This document shows, one piece after another, positions 7,921 through 15,061 of a stretch of 15,652 nt of DNA; within the stretch, counting starts at the first letter, position 1, and each line of letters starts with the position of its first letter. The translations under genes and the position numbers were made by a program. The notes beneath the pieces are model-generated. The model had not been told where the DNA came from. It ran no database searches and saw only the letters and a program-made list of their open reading frames with translations. The stretch comes from an uncultured Lachnospiraceae bacterium (GTDB taxonomy: Bacteria; Bacillota_A; Clostridia; Lachnospirales; Lachnospiraceae), in contig CAJTOU010000067.1 in NCBI GenBank assembly GCA_910577835.1, positions 1 through 15,652 of the forward strand, written 5' to 3'.

Positions 7921-8234
7921 TCAGTTACCTCCATATTTGTAAATACTTTAACGAACGAATCATAAAATTCTCTGCCAAGAACAGCCACCGAAGCACGAAA
8001 TTCCCTGCCTGTAAAATGCCCTAATTCCTCTTTTGTCCCATAAATATAAATAGGAATCTGATAATAACTGCACATATTTGTAAATTTCTTTTTCGTATTT
8101 TCAGACGCTTCGGAGGAAATAATTACAAGTGATGCTTTACCCTGCTTCACTGCCTTTTCTACAAGAGCTTCCCCTCCAGCGGTTTTTCCAGCTTTTGTTG
8201 CAAGTGATAACAGTGACAATACTCTATCGTTCAT
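7917..8234 (-). CDS. ylxQ: L7Ae/L30e-family ribosomal-type RNA-binding protein YlxQ
   Basis: The 105-aa protein belongs to the L7Ae/L30e/S12e/Gadd45 RNA-binding family, most members of which bind kink-turn RNA. The match is seen in the start (LLSLATKAGKTAGGEALVEKAVKQGKASLVIISSEAS pattern) and in NTKKKF...YQIPIY..GTKEELG. Its precise role is unknown; position between ylxR and infB is conserved in Firmicutes and suggests a link to the translation apparatus. The stop overlaps the infB start by 4 bases. It begins with an ATG behind AGGA, after a 133-base spacer full of repeated AAGGAA motifs, which is a longer gap than elsewhere in this operon. Confidence 0.92.
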   Translation of the reverse strand: MNDRVLSLLSLATKAGKTAGGEALVEKAVKQGKASLVIISSEASENTKKKFTNMCSYYQIPIYIYGTKEELGHFTGREFRASVAVLGREFYDSFVKVFTNMEVTE

Positions 8235-8242
8235 ATCTTTGT

Positions 8243-8360
8243 TTCCTCATGTCTTAATTTATTTCCTTAGGTCCATTTGTTTCCTTAAGTCTATTAATTC
8301 CTTATGTTTATATGTGTTTCCTTATATTTATATAAACATACAATTCCTTTTCTATTCCTT
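8243..8360 (-). repeat. Seven spaced AAGGA(A) motifs in the ylxR-ylxQ spacer
   Basis: On the minus strand the hexamer AAGGAA occurs at 8355-8360, 8344-8349, 8318-8323, 8298-8303, 8281-8286 and 8263-8268, and a shorter AGGAA at 8243-8247. Successive copies start 11, 26, 20, 17, 18 and 20 bases apart. Between copies lies A/T-rich sequence with partial similarity, such as TAAACAT, AGACTT and GGACCT before the next copy. It looks like a degenerate tandem array, and each unit resembles a Shine-Dalgarno site. Only the last copy precedes a recognisable start codon. Confidence 0.7.
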
Positions 8361-8367
8361 TTATTTA

Positions 8368-8640
8368 TCAGGAACTCAATTCAAAAGACTTTTTTAATTC
8401 TTCATATATTTCCTGAGGCACAGGTGTCTTGAAAGATTTTTCTATTCCTTTTGTTTTTACTGCTTTTTCAAAACATTCCAGAGAGGGACAGAGATATGCG
8501 CCTCTTCCGTTTTTTCTTCCAGTAAAATCAACTGTTATCTCTCCATTTTCTGTCTTTAAAATGCGCACCAGCTCTTTTTTCGGTTTCATTTCCCCACAGC
8601 CTGTGCATCTTCTAAGCGGTATTTTTTTTCCCGCACTCAT
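8368..8640 (-). CDS. ylxR: YlxR family protein (DUF448)
   Basis: The product of about 90 aa carries the YlxR/DUF448 signature: RRCTGCGEMKPKKELVRI near the N-terminus and TGRKNGRGAYLCP..ECFEKA in the second half. The paired Cys residues and basic GRGAY loop are typical of the fold, which is thought to bind RNA or DNA; Bacillus relatives have been linked to transcription regulation. A frame extension starts with GTG at 8649, but the AGGGTG ribosome site overlaps that codon and is well spaced for the ATG at 8640, so I prefer the ATG. It follows nusA after a 75-84 base gap with no clear terminator and precedes ylxQ in the conserved order. Confidence 0.93.
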   Translation of the reverse strand: MSAGKKIPLRRCTGCGEMKPKKELVRILKTENGEITVDFTGRKNGRGAYLCPSLECFEKAVKTKGIEKSFKTPVPQEIYEELKKSFELSS

Positions 8641-8724
8641 AGTTATCACCCTGCCTTTCAGATATTTGTGCAGATTATTCAGTATTTTGATAATTCTACT
8701 TCATATTTCCACAGCACGCTGTTT

Positions 8725-9861
8725 TTATTCGTCTTCTCCTTCTATCACAGTTTCCATTTCCAATTCTTCCAGCTCCTGCGTTTGTTCAAATTTCTCCGGT
8801 TCCTGTGACTTCTCTAGCTCTTCCGCCTGCTTTGCCTGAGATTCACTCTTAATATCAATCTTAAAGCCGGTCAGCCTTGCCGCAAGCCTTGCATTCTGTC
8901 CTTCTTTGCCAATGGCAAGAGAAAGCTGATAATCCGGAACAACTACTCTTGCAGTTTTTTCTTCATCATTTGCAATTACAGACACTACTTTTGCAGGACT
9001 TAATGCATTTTCTATCAGAACTGCCGGATTTTCATTCCAGTTTACAATATCAATTTTTTCACCCCGCAGCTCATTCACTATGGCATTTACTCTGGTTCCA
9101 TTCAGTCCGACACATGCACCTACCGGGTCTACATTGGAATCATTGGAACGTACGGAAATCTTACTTCTTGAGCCTGCCTCTCTCGAAATCCCCATAATTT
9201 CCACAGTTCCATCTTTTACCTCACTTACTTCCGCCTCAAACAGTCTTTTGACAAGCTCAGGATGAGTTCTTGAAACCAGAATCTTAGGGCCTCTTGAAGT
9301 ATCCTTTACTTCTGTCACATAAAGCTTGATTCGGTCATTTGGCATAAGCCTCTCTCCGGGTACCTGCTCGCTCTCATTTAAAATAGCATCCACTTTGCCG
9401 AGATTAATGCTTATATTTCTGTCATTAATACGCTGAACAATACCAGTAACAACGTCCTTTTCTTTTCCGTAATACTTATCAAAAAGAACTCTTCTCTCTT
9501 CCTCTCTGATTTTCTGTGTAATAATATTTTTTGCATTCTGTGTAGCAATACGCCCGAATTCCTTCGACTTCACTTCCACACTTACAACATCGTCAAGCTG
9601 GTATTTTTTGCTGATTTTCCATGCATCTTCAAGGCTTATCTGCGTCGCTCTGTCTTCCACCACTTCAACCACCTGTTTCGCTGCAAGAATTTTATAATCG
9701 CCGGTTTGATGATCAATATTGATTGTGACATTATCGCTTTTTCCATAATGTACTTTATAGGCTGTAAGCAATGAATTTTCAATCGCTTCAAGAATAACAT
9801 CCTTGCTGATATCCTTTTCCCTTTCCAATACATTTAATGCTTCCATCAATTCCTTGTTCAT
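8725..9861 (-). CDS. nusA: Transcription termination/antitermination factor NusA
   Basis: NusA binds RNA polymerase and the nascent RNA and tunes pausing, termination and antitermination. The 378-aa product has the N-terminal polymerase-binding domain (about 1-125), an S1 domain (about 134-198) and two KH domains, seen as DPVGACVGLNGTRVNAI (245-261) and LAIGKEGQNARLAARLTG (315-332). The Gram-negative C-terminal acidic repeats are absent; instead there is a short Glu-rich tail (about 340-378), as in Firmicutes. It begins 21 bases after rimP with a GAAAGGAAG ribosome site, so the two are almost certainly co-transcribed. In enterobacteria NusA controls its own operon through termination in the leader; the hairpin upstream of rimP here could serve that purpose, but this is inference. 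Confidence 0.97.
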   Translation of the reverse strand: MNKELMEALNVLEREKDISKDVILEAIENSLLTAYKVHYGKSDNVTINIDHQTGDYKILAAKQVVEVVEDRATQISLEDAWKISKKYQLDDVVSVEVKSKEFGRIATQNAKNIITQKIREEERRVLFDKYYGKEKDVVTGIVQRINDRNISINLGKVDAILNESEQVPGERLMPNDRIKLYVTEVKDTSRGPKILVSRTHPELVKRLFEAEVSEVKDGTVEIMGISREAGSRSKISVRSNDSNVDPVGACVGLNGTRVNAIVNELRGEKIDIVNWNENPAVLIENALSPAKVVSVIANDEEKTARVVVPDYQLSLAIGKEGQNARLAARLTGFKIDIKSESQAKQAEELEKSQEPEKFEQTQELEELEMETVIEGEDE

Positions 9862-9882
9862 TGTTTTGTTCTTCCTTTCGTT

Positions 9883-10350
9883 TTAAAAATCAAATGATAA
9901 TCTAATTAACGCAATATCCTTTCTTTCAAAAACCATTTCTTCCTTATCATCTATTTCAATAGTGACTTGCTCTGCTGTATAGCTCTTTAATACACCCTCA
10001 AAATCCTTTTGTCTGTTTATTGCTCTGTAAAGCTTTATCTCTACTTCTTTTCCTATACTTCTTTCAAAATCCTTCTCTTTTTTCAAAGGTCTGCCAAGTC
10101 CCGGAGAGCTGATTTCCAGAATATAAGAATCACTTATAAAATTTTTGGCATCTAATTTTTCCTCCAGAGTTCTGCTGATTATTTCACAGTCATCTATTGT
10201 AATTCCACCTTCTTTATCAATATAAACCCGAAGATAAAATCTGTCCGCCTCTTTCACATATTCTATATCTACAAGCTCAAAATTATTTTCCTCAATCAAG
10301 GGCATTACAAGTTCTTCTGTTTTCTTTTCGTATTCTTCCCGTCTTGACAT
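9883..10350 (-). CDS. rimP: Ribosome maturation factor RimP
   Basis: RimP binds the 30S subunit and helps early 16S rRNA/S12 assembly. The protein shows the family pattern ELVDIEYVKEADRFYLRVYIDKEGGITIDDCE and the signature LEISSPGLGRPLKKEKDF, followed by the C-terminal barrel. An upstream ATG at 10389 would add 13 residues, but it lies inside a perfect hairpin, and a good AGGAAGG ribosome site about 10 bases before the ATG at 10350 supports the shorter 155-aa form, the normal family length. It is the first protein gene of the nusA-infB block and lies directly behind tRNA-Glu. Only a weak promoter candidate fits between the two (TTGTAC, 16 bases, CATAAT at 10369-10396). Confidence 0.95.
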   Translation of the reverse strand: MSRREEYEKKTEELVMPLIEENNFELVDIEYVKEADRFYLRVYIDKEGGITIDDCEIISRTLEEKLDAKNFISDSYILEISSPGLGRPLKKEKDFERSIGKEVEIKLYRAINRQKDFEGVLKSYTAEQVTIEIDDKEEMVFERKDIALIRLSFDF

Positions 10351-10382
10351 GAAATTTTTTCCTTCCTGATTATGATAATGAA

Positions 10383-10409
10383 AAGACATCGTACAATGTA
10401 CGATGTCTT
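10383..10409 (-). terminator. Perfect hairpin between tRNA-Glu and rimP (terminator or attenuator)
   Basis: Arms of 13 bp (10383-10395 and 10397-10409) are perfectly complementary around one base, so in RNA the top pairs open to make a normal loop. On the minus strand the stem AAGACATCGTAC/GTACGATGTCTT is followed by TTTTCATT, a short T-run. It begins 4 bases after the tRNA-Glu 3' end. The stem is only moderately GC-rich and the T-run is short, so partial readthrough into rimP is plausible. Confidence 0.7.
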
Positions 10410-10413
10410 AAAA

Positions 10414-10485
10414 CAGCTAATAGGGGAATCGAACCCCTGTTTCCGCCGTGAGAGGGCGGCGTCTTAACCGCTTGACCAATTAGCC
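10414..10485 (-). tRNA. tRNA-Glu (anticodon CTC)
   Basis: The 72-nt sequence folds as a cloverleaf: acceptor GGCTAAT/ATTAGCT, D-stem GTC/GAC, anticodon stem CCGCC/GGCGG with loop CTCTCAC (anticodon CTC at 10450-10452, reading GAG), variable AAAC, T-stem AGGGG/CCCCT with loop TTCGATT, and discriminator G73. The D-arm and anticodon region match bacterial tRNA-Glu well. The first acceptor pair is a G1-U72 wobble, and no CCA is encoded (TTTT follows), so CCA must be added after transcription. A strong promoter lies 50 bases upstream and a hairpin follows at once. It heads the rimP-nusA-infB operon. Confidence 0.92.
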
Positions 10486-10502
10486 ACATATAAAACGCAG
10501 GG

Positions 10503-10527
10503 ACTGTTCATTTACTTTCTGAACAGT
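10503..10527 (-). other. Leader hairpin ahead of tRNA-Glu
   Basis: A perfect 8-bp inverted repeat (ACTGTTCA 10503-10510, TGAACAGT 10520-10527, 9-nt loop) lies just downstream of the predicted start site near 10529. It would therefore form at the very 5' end of the primary transcript, before the tRNA. It may affect RNA stability or processing. Confidence 0.5.
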
Positions 10528-10535
10528 ACTTTGTT

Positions 10536-10563
10536 ATTATAGCAGATAATTTGGAAAATGCAA
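10536..10563 (-). promoter_or_regulatory. Strong promoter for tRNA-Glu (and possibly the nusA-infB operon)
   Basis: On the minus strand a -35 TTGCAT (10558-10563) and a consensus -10 TATAAT (10536-10541) are 16 bases apart, with an extended -10 TGC just before TATAAT. The sequence upstream of the -35 (10566-10605) is almost pure A/T with runs of T and A, resembling an UP element as found at stable-RNA promoters. The predicted start near 10529 gives a 44-nt leader before the tRNA. Confidence 0.85.
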
Positions 10564-10614
10564 GCACTTTTTTCAAAAATTTTCTATTTTTTTCAAAACA
10601 AATAAAAAGAAATA

Positions 10615-10644
10615 ATGAAAAGCCGCAAAAACAGGGCTTTTCAT
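10615..10644 (-). terminator. Rho-independent terminator after the MraY-family gene
   Basis: A perfect 10-bp stem ATGAAAAGCC/GGCTTTTCAT (10615-10624 and 10635-10644) with a 10-nt loop lies 12 bases after the stop codon. On the minus strand it is followed by the T-rich TATTTCTTTTT. It should end transcription of the c-di-GMP/MraY gene pair before the tRNA-Glu promoter. Confidence 0.75.
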
Positions 10645-10656
10645 CTAAAATCACCT

Positions 10657-11622
10657 CTATAAAATATAAAGATATACAACCGCCACTGATATCACAATCT
10701 GCACAATTGCAAACCGATATACTGCCTGTGTATTTGACCAGTTCCAGACCTTTCTTACATGGTCATGCAAAGGAGTTCTTGTATTTGCAAGGATTTTAAT
10801 TTTTAAAAATCGAAGCAGTGCTACTTTTACCAGTCCCAGTCCACCGTCAAGAATCAGAACCAGTGCTACCAGAAGATACAGAAAAGGACTTCCGGTTTTT
10901 AAAGATGCAATGGCGATAAACAGTCCCATGGCTCTTGAACCGGCATCTCCCATCATCAACATGCTTGGTGTTGCATTAAACCAGAGATAACCAAGAATAC
11001 ATGCAACAAATATAAGCAGAAGATATTCAAAGCCTGCATCGGCATCTGCCAGTCTGTCTATCACATAAAACGTTAAAAGTGTAACAATGGTCAGTGTGCC
11101 GGATAATCCGTCTACTCCATCTGAACAGTTTGTCACATTAATAGATACCCACACAAGAATCACAGCAAGAATACCAAAAACAAGAGGTGGAATCGTAACT
11201 GTCCTGTTGAAAATCGCAAGATATACATCATTGGTATTAAAGTTAAGAAATGTCACTGCCACCATAACGGCAATAATCAAATCCAGCAATCCCTTTTTAT
11301 ATTCTCCCCACGGCGTTTTGGCGCAGTCATCCAAAAATCCGGTCATCATCGCCGCTGCTGTCAATACAATATAAATAATATTTTCTCGGCTTATTTCGCC
11401 AAACAAAAGACCTGCTCCGATAAATACCAGCACAAAGATAAAACCTGCTCCTCTTGGCTTTCCGGCAGAAAGCTTTCCGTCATGCGCAAATGCCCTGCCC
11501 GCATCCTTTGGCAGCATACTGCTGCATTTTATCATAAAAAAACAAGTCAGAAAAAATGCTACCATAATTCCGATAAATGATACGGCATCCCCAAAACTGC
11601 CGTCTGTAAAATAGTTTATCAT
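10657..11622 (-). CDS. mraY: MraY/WecA-family phospho-sugar-1-phosphate transferase (MraY-like)
   Basis: This hydrophobic 321-aa protein has about ten membrane segments and the MraY-family motifs: GKPRGAG (residues 54-60), DD at 98-99 with K102, NVTNCSDGVDGL (162-173), and MGDAGSR (224-230). MraY transfers phospho-MurNAc-pentapeptide to undecaprenyl phosphate, forming lipid I on the cytoplasmic face. The late cytoplasmic motif, usually TPIHHHFE in MraY, is TPLHDHVRK here (283-291), so the middle His is Asp and the following acidic residue is Arg. The gene may thus be a second, divergent MraY rather than the one of the division cluster. I place the start at the ATG at 11622, behind AGAAGGT, rather than the TTG at 11643. 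It follows the GGDEF/EAL gene by 22 bases and probably shares its transcript. Confidence 0.82.
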   Translation of the reverse strand: MINYFTDGSFGDAVSFIGIMVAFFLTCFFMIKCSSMLPKDAGRAFAHDGKLSAGKPRGAGFIFVLVFIGAGLLFGEISRENIIYIVLTAAAMMTGFLDDCAKTPWGEYKKGLLDLIIAVMVAVTFLNFNTNDVYLAIFNRTVTIPPLVFGILAVILVWVSINVTNCSDGVDGLSGTLTIVTLLTFYVIDRLADADAGFEYLLLIFVACILGYLWFNATPSMLMMGDAGSRAMGLFIAIASLKTGSPFLYLLVALVLILDGGLGLVKVALLRFLKIKILANTRTPLHDHVRKVWNWSNTQAVYRFAIVQIVISVAVVYLYIL

Positions 11623-11644
11623 CCGTCTACCTTCTTTATACAAT

Positions 11645-14600
11645 CTATTTTTTTATATATTGATATCTGCTGTGCTCATATTCTTCGCGCACATCCTTTG
11701 CAGACAATGTTTTATTTATAATTTTCAAATCCGCCACAAAACCACTGAAACTGTGCTGATAAATATCTCCGCCCAGAACAGCTCTTCCGGGATTTTTCAG
11801 ACTCATAACATTATTTTTATATCCTGTCAGAAAGCCATTAATAAAAATAGCCGAAGAATGAGAAACTGCATTATATGCCGCTGCAATATGAGTCCAGCCT
11901 GAAATATTTTTTTCTGTACTGACTGCATCATAATAGCCCATTTCTTCTAATTTATCCATAACTCTCATAATACTGAGTCCATTCCAGCCCTTTGGAATCA
12001 GACTGACAAAACCATTCTCAAAATCCGCATAAAAAAGACTGGACCACATATTGTCTTCTTTACTGCAAAACCACATGGAAACTGTAAAATCATTTACAAG
12101 CAGATTTCCAAGAGACAATTCTATCATATCATGTCCGGTAAGTCCTCCCGGAAGTTCAAGTACCTTTCGTCCCGAAAGCTGTTTATCATTAAAGCCCAGA
12201 TATACGCCGTTTGTACTGGCCATATAGCATGCATGATTCGCCTCAAAGCTTCCATCAAATTTAAAATACGCATAATGCAGCGCCGGCTCACTGTGCCTGC
12301 TGATATATGCAGTCAGTTCCTCCTCCGTCAACGGCTTGGAATAATAATTTCCCTGAATCATATCACAGCCGCATCGACACAAAAACTCATTCTGCTCTGC
12401 TGTTTCCACTCCTATGGAAGCAATCGATTTCTGAAGCTTTTTCGCTATATCCACGATTCCATTTAAAATAATACCTTCATTTTTTTCAAATGTATTATTT
12501 TTTATAAACAATCTGTCCAGTTTAATATATTCCACCGGAATCCTGTCCATAACATTTAAAGAGGAATAGCCGTTTCCAAAAGAGTCCATCATTACACGTA
12601 TTCCCATAAATTTCAGATGGTCACAGAACAGAATTGCCGCATCAAGGTCATCGTTAAATACCTCTTCCTTTATCTCAAACAGAAAATCTTTTTCCCTTAT
12701 CTCATATTTCTTCATCAGCTCATTCAGATGGTCAAAAAAACTTTCCTCCGTAATATGGCGTTTTGTAAGATTTATGGAAATCGGCACTATTTTGGAAAAA
12801 CTTTTTCTCTGTCGCCGGATAAAATCAAACACTTGATTTATCACATAAAAATCCAGCTCTGCAAGCCTGTTCGCATGTTCAAGAACACCGACAAATTCAT
12901 CCGGTCTTATAACAGTACCATCTTCTTTTACCCATCTTGACAGCGCCTCCGCACCGACAATTGTTTTTGATATAGTATCAATCTGTGGCTGATAATAAAT
13001 TTCAAATTCATGCAGTTTCAGGGCCGCAGAAAAATCATCCATCAACTGCATTTTCTTTTTCTGCTCCTCAAACATTTTATCATCATACCATACACAACGC
13101 CTGTTACTTCTGTTTCTTGCAAGCTTTCTGGCATAATTTGCATTTGTAATCCCTCTGTCATACTTACTGTCCCCGCTTTTGGCTATATATACACCACAAT
13201 TTATATAAAAATTTTCTGAATCTATCATTGCCTGAAGAACTGCATTTTTTTCAGGCAGAACAGTATTAATATAATCAATAATTTCTCTATCGGAAATTGT
13301 AACAGGTATTTTATATACTACTATATTATTGTCACTGTGAACTCTGCCGGCATACAGCATATAAGAACTGCTTCCACAGAGCAGGTCCGCAAAGCATTTA
13401 AGCAGCCTGTCTCCCACATCATAACCATAGGATTCGTTAATATATTTAAAATGCGCAATATCTGCATAGAGATAGAGCAATTTATAATTAGGGGTAACAG
13501 AATAAATGCTTTCTTCCAGCTTTTCTATAAATTTGGAATATTTATATAATCCCGTAAGATTATCTCTTTCCGTAAGCTGCTTCAGATAAAAATCCGTATT
13601 TGCAATACTGTTTTTTCTTGCCTTATATACAGAATAAATATTTTCAAAGGAATTTAAAACCTTCAGTTCCTTTTTGGAAAATCCCCTTTCTCGCAGAGAA
13701 TCCGTAAACAATATCACTCCGGAAAAACAGCCATTATAGCTGATAGAAACAATCACTCCGGATTTTACGCTGTCTTCTGTTTTAAACAAATCCCCGTCAG
13801 AACAGTTGTCTTCGGATTTTTTATACGCATGTGCCTGCGTTCCGCGAAAACTGTTTAATCGAATCCATTCTGATTCTGTATAAGAATACTTCTGTCCGAG
13901 TTCTCTGTGAAGATTACCTGAACATAATTCATATGTACAGGTAAACTCTTTTTCCGTCTCATTAGGTTCTAAAATACGAATGGAGGAAAAGTTGAATTTA
14001 TCCTGAATTTTATGAAGCAGCAAATTAATAGCGCTGTCTGCATCTCTGGTATCCTGAAGCAGACGAAAAGCCAGTTCATTTAATTCAAAATAAAAGCTGT
14101 CCATCTCCTCATTAACCTCTTCTGCCTCCTCATGCAGCTCATCTTTTTTTATCACAATTCTGTGATTTTTCCGCATTTCCTCATTATCTTTATCAAAAAA
14201 GGAAAATCCATTTTTTCCTTTGTTCTTTGTAAAATACAAGGCATGGTCCGCCATTTTAAACAATTCATTATAATTGTCTGCATCCTCTGGAAATACCGCG
14301 ATTCCAACACTGGCCGATATCTTTACCTTTTCATTTTCTCCGGTATAAATATTAGAAACGGTGTCACAGACAGACTCGGCCTTTCTGCTGATAATTTCTC
14401 TGTCTGTAATATTTTCCATATATACAATAAACTCATCTCCGCCGATTCTCCCCACCACATCTGTCTGACGAAATACAGATTTAATACCATTTGCAACGCT
14501 GACAATAACCTCATCTCCAAAAAGATGCCCCATGGTATCATTTACAGATTTAAAATTATCAATATCAATAATAAACAAGGCACCGACAGCCTTTTTTTGT

Positions 14601-15061
14601 ATAAAGTCCTGAATAAGCTGAGTAGAATACGCCTTATTTATGAGCTTTGTAAGTGAATCCTTTCTCGCTTCCTCATATAGCTTCCGATTTTCAGTAACAC
14701 GCTCATCAATCCCTTTTAAAAATCCGATATAATAATCATTCTCGGCTTCATATTTTATGGAACATATGACCCACTTGGTTTTACGGCCGTTTTCCTTTTT
14801 CAGTTCCAGTTCAAAACACACTTTCTCTGTTCTTTGGTGGATAAGTTCAAACATTTCTGTCAGTGTTTTATGGGAAGATTCTTCTGTATTTTCAAAAAAA
14901 ACAGAACGAACACACTGAATTTCCTTGACAGGAAGCAGCGTGCCGTTTTTTATATGATAAATAACGCAGGTATCGCTATCAGGAATATATTTATACACTT
15001 TATCGGTAGTCATTTCTGTGATTGCTTTAAAAAAAATGGTTTGTGCCACTAATTCATCCAT
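11645..15061 (-). CDS. Multidomain c-di-GMP protein: PAS-like, GGDEF, GAF-like, degenerate GGDEF, EAL, LamG-like
   Basis: The 1138-aa protein carries, in order: a PAS-like region (about 15-125), a GGDEF domain (130-290) with intact GGDEF (207-211) and RxxD inhibitory site (R198-D201), a GAF-like region (325-480), a second GGDEF-fold domain (490-660) where the signature reads HSDNN (575-579), an EAL domain (675-920) and a LamG/concanavalin-like domain (about 930-1130). The EAL domain keeps E705, N764, E796, E799, D826, K847, E886 and Q903, but Ser827 replaces the second Asp of DDFG. GGDEF domains make c-di-GMP; EAL domains hydrolyse it to pGpG. No signal peptide or membrane segment is seen, so it should be cytoplasmic, which is odd for a LamG-like domain. 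AGAGGA precedes the ATG. Net activity cannot be predicted. Confidence 0.9.
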   Translation of the reverse strand: MDELVAQTIFFKAITEMTTDKVYKYIPDSDTCVIYHIKNGTLLPVKEIQCVRSVFFENTEESSHKTLTEMFELIHQRTEKVCFELELKKENGRKTKWVICSIKYEAENDYYIGFLKGIDERVTENRKLYEEARKDSLTKLINKAYSTQLIQDFIQKKAVGALFIIDIDNFKSVNDTMGHLFGDEVIVSVANGIKSVFRQTDVVGRIGGDEFIVYMENITDREIISRKAESVCDTVSNIYTGENEKVKISASVGIAVFPEDADNYNELFKMADHALYFTKNKGKNGFSFFDKDNEEMRKNHRIVIKKDELHEEAEEVNEEMDSFYFELNELAFRLLQDTRDADSAINLLLHKIQDKFNFSSIRILEPNETEKEFTCTYELCSGNLHRELGQKYSYTESEWIRLNSFRGTQAHAYKKSEDNCSDGDLFKTEDSVKSGVIVSISYNGCFSGVILFTDSLRERGFSKKELKVLNSFENIYSVYKARKNSIANTDFYLKQLTERDNLTGLYKYSKFIEKLEESIYSVTPNYKLLYLYADIAHFKYINESYGYDVGDRLLKCFADLLCGSSSYMLYAGRVHSDNNIVVYKIPVTISDREIIDYINTVLPEKNAVLQAMIDSENFYINCGVYIAKSGDSKYDRGITNANYARKLARNRSNRRCVWYDDKMFEEQKKKMQLMDDFSAALKLHEFEIYYQPQIDTISKTIVGAEALSRWVKEDGTVIRPDEFVGVLEHANRLAELDFYVINQVFDFIRRQRKSFSKIVPISINLTKRHITEESFFDHLNELMKKYEIREKDFLFEIKEEVFNDDLDAAILFCDHLKFMGIRVMMDSFGNGYSSLNVMDRIPVEYIKLDRLFIKNNTFEKNEGIILNGIVDIAKKLQKSIASIGVETAEQNEFLCRCGCDMIQGNYYSKPLTEEELTAYISRHSEPALHYAYFKFDGSFEANHACYMASTNGVYLGFNDKQLSGRKVLELPGGLTGHDMIELSLGNLLVNDFTVSMWFCSKEDNMWSSLFYADFENGFVSLIPKGWNGLSIMRVMDKLEEMGYYDAVSTEKNISGWTHIAAAYNAVSHSSAIFINGFLTGYKNNVMSLKNPGRAVLGGDIYQHSFSGFVADLKIINKTLSAKDVREEYEHSRYQYIKK

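Noticed and set aside
10351..10389. Longer rimP with 13 extra N-terminal residues
   Set aside because: That ATG lies inside the hairpin and lacks a ribosome site, whereas AGGAAGG is placed for the ATG at 10350.
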